A stretch of 64,000 nt of DNA from NCBI GenBank assembly GCA_946997485.1, contig CAMPVF010000005.1, forward strand, positions 1 to 64,000, read 5' to 3'. Positions 63,382 through 64,000 of this stretch are shown one piece after another (the stretch's first letter is position 1; each line of letters opens with the position of its first letter). Made by a program: the position numbers and the translations under genes. This DNA comes from an uncultured Atopobium sp. (GTDB lineage: Bacteria > Actinomycetota > Coriobacteriia > Coriobacteriales > Atopobiaceae). The notes below the pieces were generated by a model that searched no databases, was not told where the DNA came from, and saw nothing but the letters and a program-made list of their open reading frames with translations.

Positions 63382-64000
63382 ATGTGCACTTACACCACAG
63401 ATAACACACGTACCACCACCGGCACGCAACCCCACACTCAACACGCACCACGTGAAGTGTTCCCCACACTTGACACGCTTACGCATCTTGCGCGCGAGCA
63501 AACATACACAATAGCTCCAATTGCATGCGAGCTTGATTCACACTTTACAACACCGCTCGACGTGTTGCGCATGCTGCAAACGGTGTCGCACCACGTGTAC
63601 CTGCTGGAATCGGCGCGCCAGGCGCACGCGCGCGGTCGTTATTCATTTTTGGGCTTTAATCCCAAGCTTACTATTTTTTGCGAGAATGAAACGCTGCATA
63701 TCGGCGATGTAGAGCTTCCCGCCCGCAATCCAACCGAGGCAATTCGCCAGCTCTTGCGCAAATACAAAAGTCCGCACCTTCCCAATATGCCCTCATTTAC
63801 CGGCGGGTTAGTAGGATACATTGCATTTGAGTACCTGCGCTACAAGGAGCCAACCCTGACGGCAGCACTCGGCGCAACAAATGCAGCAGCACCCGGCACA
63901 ACCGCAACCGCAAACCCGCCCATACAGCAAACCCCTGCACGCGACCTCGACCTTATGCTTTTCGACAAGGTAATTGCCTTCGACAACAAAACACACAAAC
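63382..64000 (+). CDS. trpE: Anthranilate synthase component I (partial, runs off the window)
   Basis: First 206 codons of the gene; the 3' part lies outside the window. The N-terminal domain shows the LLES tryptophan feedback motif (YLLESARQAHARGRYSFLGFNP) and GGLVGYIAFEYLRYKEP, typical of TrpE. The stretch at about 162-180 (AALGATNAAAPGTTATANPP) is an Ala/Thr-rich insert. ATG 63382 follows AAAGGAGG. It begins 107 bp after the T-box terminator, so a trp operon under tRNA-Trp control is expected downstream. Confidence 0.9.
   Translation, partial: MCTYTTDNTRTTTGTQPHTQHAPREVFPTLDTLTHLAREQTYTIAPIACELDSHFTTPLDVLRMLQTVSHHVYLLESARQAHARGRYSFLGFNPKLTIFCENETLHIGDVELPARNPTEAIRQLLRKYKSPHLPNMPSFTGGLVGYIAFEYLRYKEPTLTAALGATNAAAPGTTATANPPIQQTPARDLDLMLFDKVIAFDNKTHK

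Noticed and set aside
1..64000. CRISPR array, prophage or rRNA operon
   Set aside because: No regularly spaced repeats with unique spacers, no phage structural or integrase genes and no rRNA sequence were found.

Overview
The window looks like chromosomal DNA of a mid-GC actinobacterium, most probably a member of the Coriobacteriia (Atopobiaceae-like). This is inferred from gene content, not from a marker gene. The main clues are an actinobacterial FhaA/FhaB/PstP/SEDS-PBP/PknB cluster in which the SEDS and penicillin-binding proteins are fused, a GlgC+GlgD type glycogen operon, an MptD-type ECF transporter and two very large or repetitive LPxTG-type wall proteins. Eight tRNA genes are present, all with encoded CCA ends.

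Layout. 0-3 kb: an ECF vitamin/metabolite transporter operon (S, T and double ATPase), (+) strand. 3-4.3 kb: a Fic AMP-transferase gene of foreign appearance, bracketed by 39-bp direct repeats. 4.3-14.4 kb: a giant InlB-repeat wall protein (about 3150 aa) bracketed by 30-bp direct repeats from a family of TTAGTAGAAC-type repeats, then tRNA-Glu. 14.7-17.3 kb: a second wall-anchored protein on (-) with a variant LPRTN sorting motif. 17.5-26.5 kb (-): tRNA-Leu, Ppx/GppA, a DivIC/FtsB-like protein, MazG, Mfd and a GH13 amylase. 26.8-35.5 kb (-): the glycogen operon glgB-glgP-glgC-glgD-glgA. 35.9-40.7 kb: nth, an unidentified gene, tRNA-Ser, tRNA-Arg, a small orphan gene, serS and a small membrane protein. 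41-51.8 kb (+): the kinase/FHA/phosphatase/cell-wall-synthase cluster. 52-54.8 kb (-): a P1B-type metal ATPase with a small partner protein, behind a leader that looks like a transcription attenuator. 55-62.3 kb (-): tRNA-Arg, a membrane protein, a two-component system, a Tat lipoprotein, purB and a membrane-anchored protein. 62.6-64 kb (+): tRNA-Lys, a tryptophan T-box leader and the 5' part of trpE, cut by the window end.

How the genes fit together. The glycogen genes cover ADP-glucose synthesis (GlgC/GlgD), chain extension (GlgA), branching (GlgB) and phosphorolysis (GlgP), and the adjacent GH13 enzyme probably degrades alpha-glucans. The 41-52 kb cluster couples phospho-signalling (two Ser/Thr kinases, two FHA readers, a PP2C phosphatase) to septal or elongation peptidoglycan synthesis (the SEDS-PBP fusion). 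The wall proteins need a sortase, which is not in this window.

The least ordinary features are the two repeat-bracketed cassettes at 3.0-4.3 and 4.3-14.4 kb, the candidate attenuator before the metal exporter, the SEDS-PBP fusion, the atypical multi-spanning kinase, and a GTAAC-N4-GTTAC palindrome found upstream of both glgB and the trp leader. No CRISPR array, prophage, transposase or rRNA was seen.
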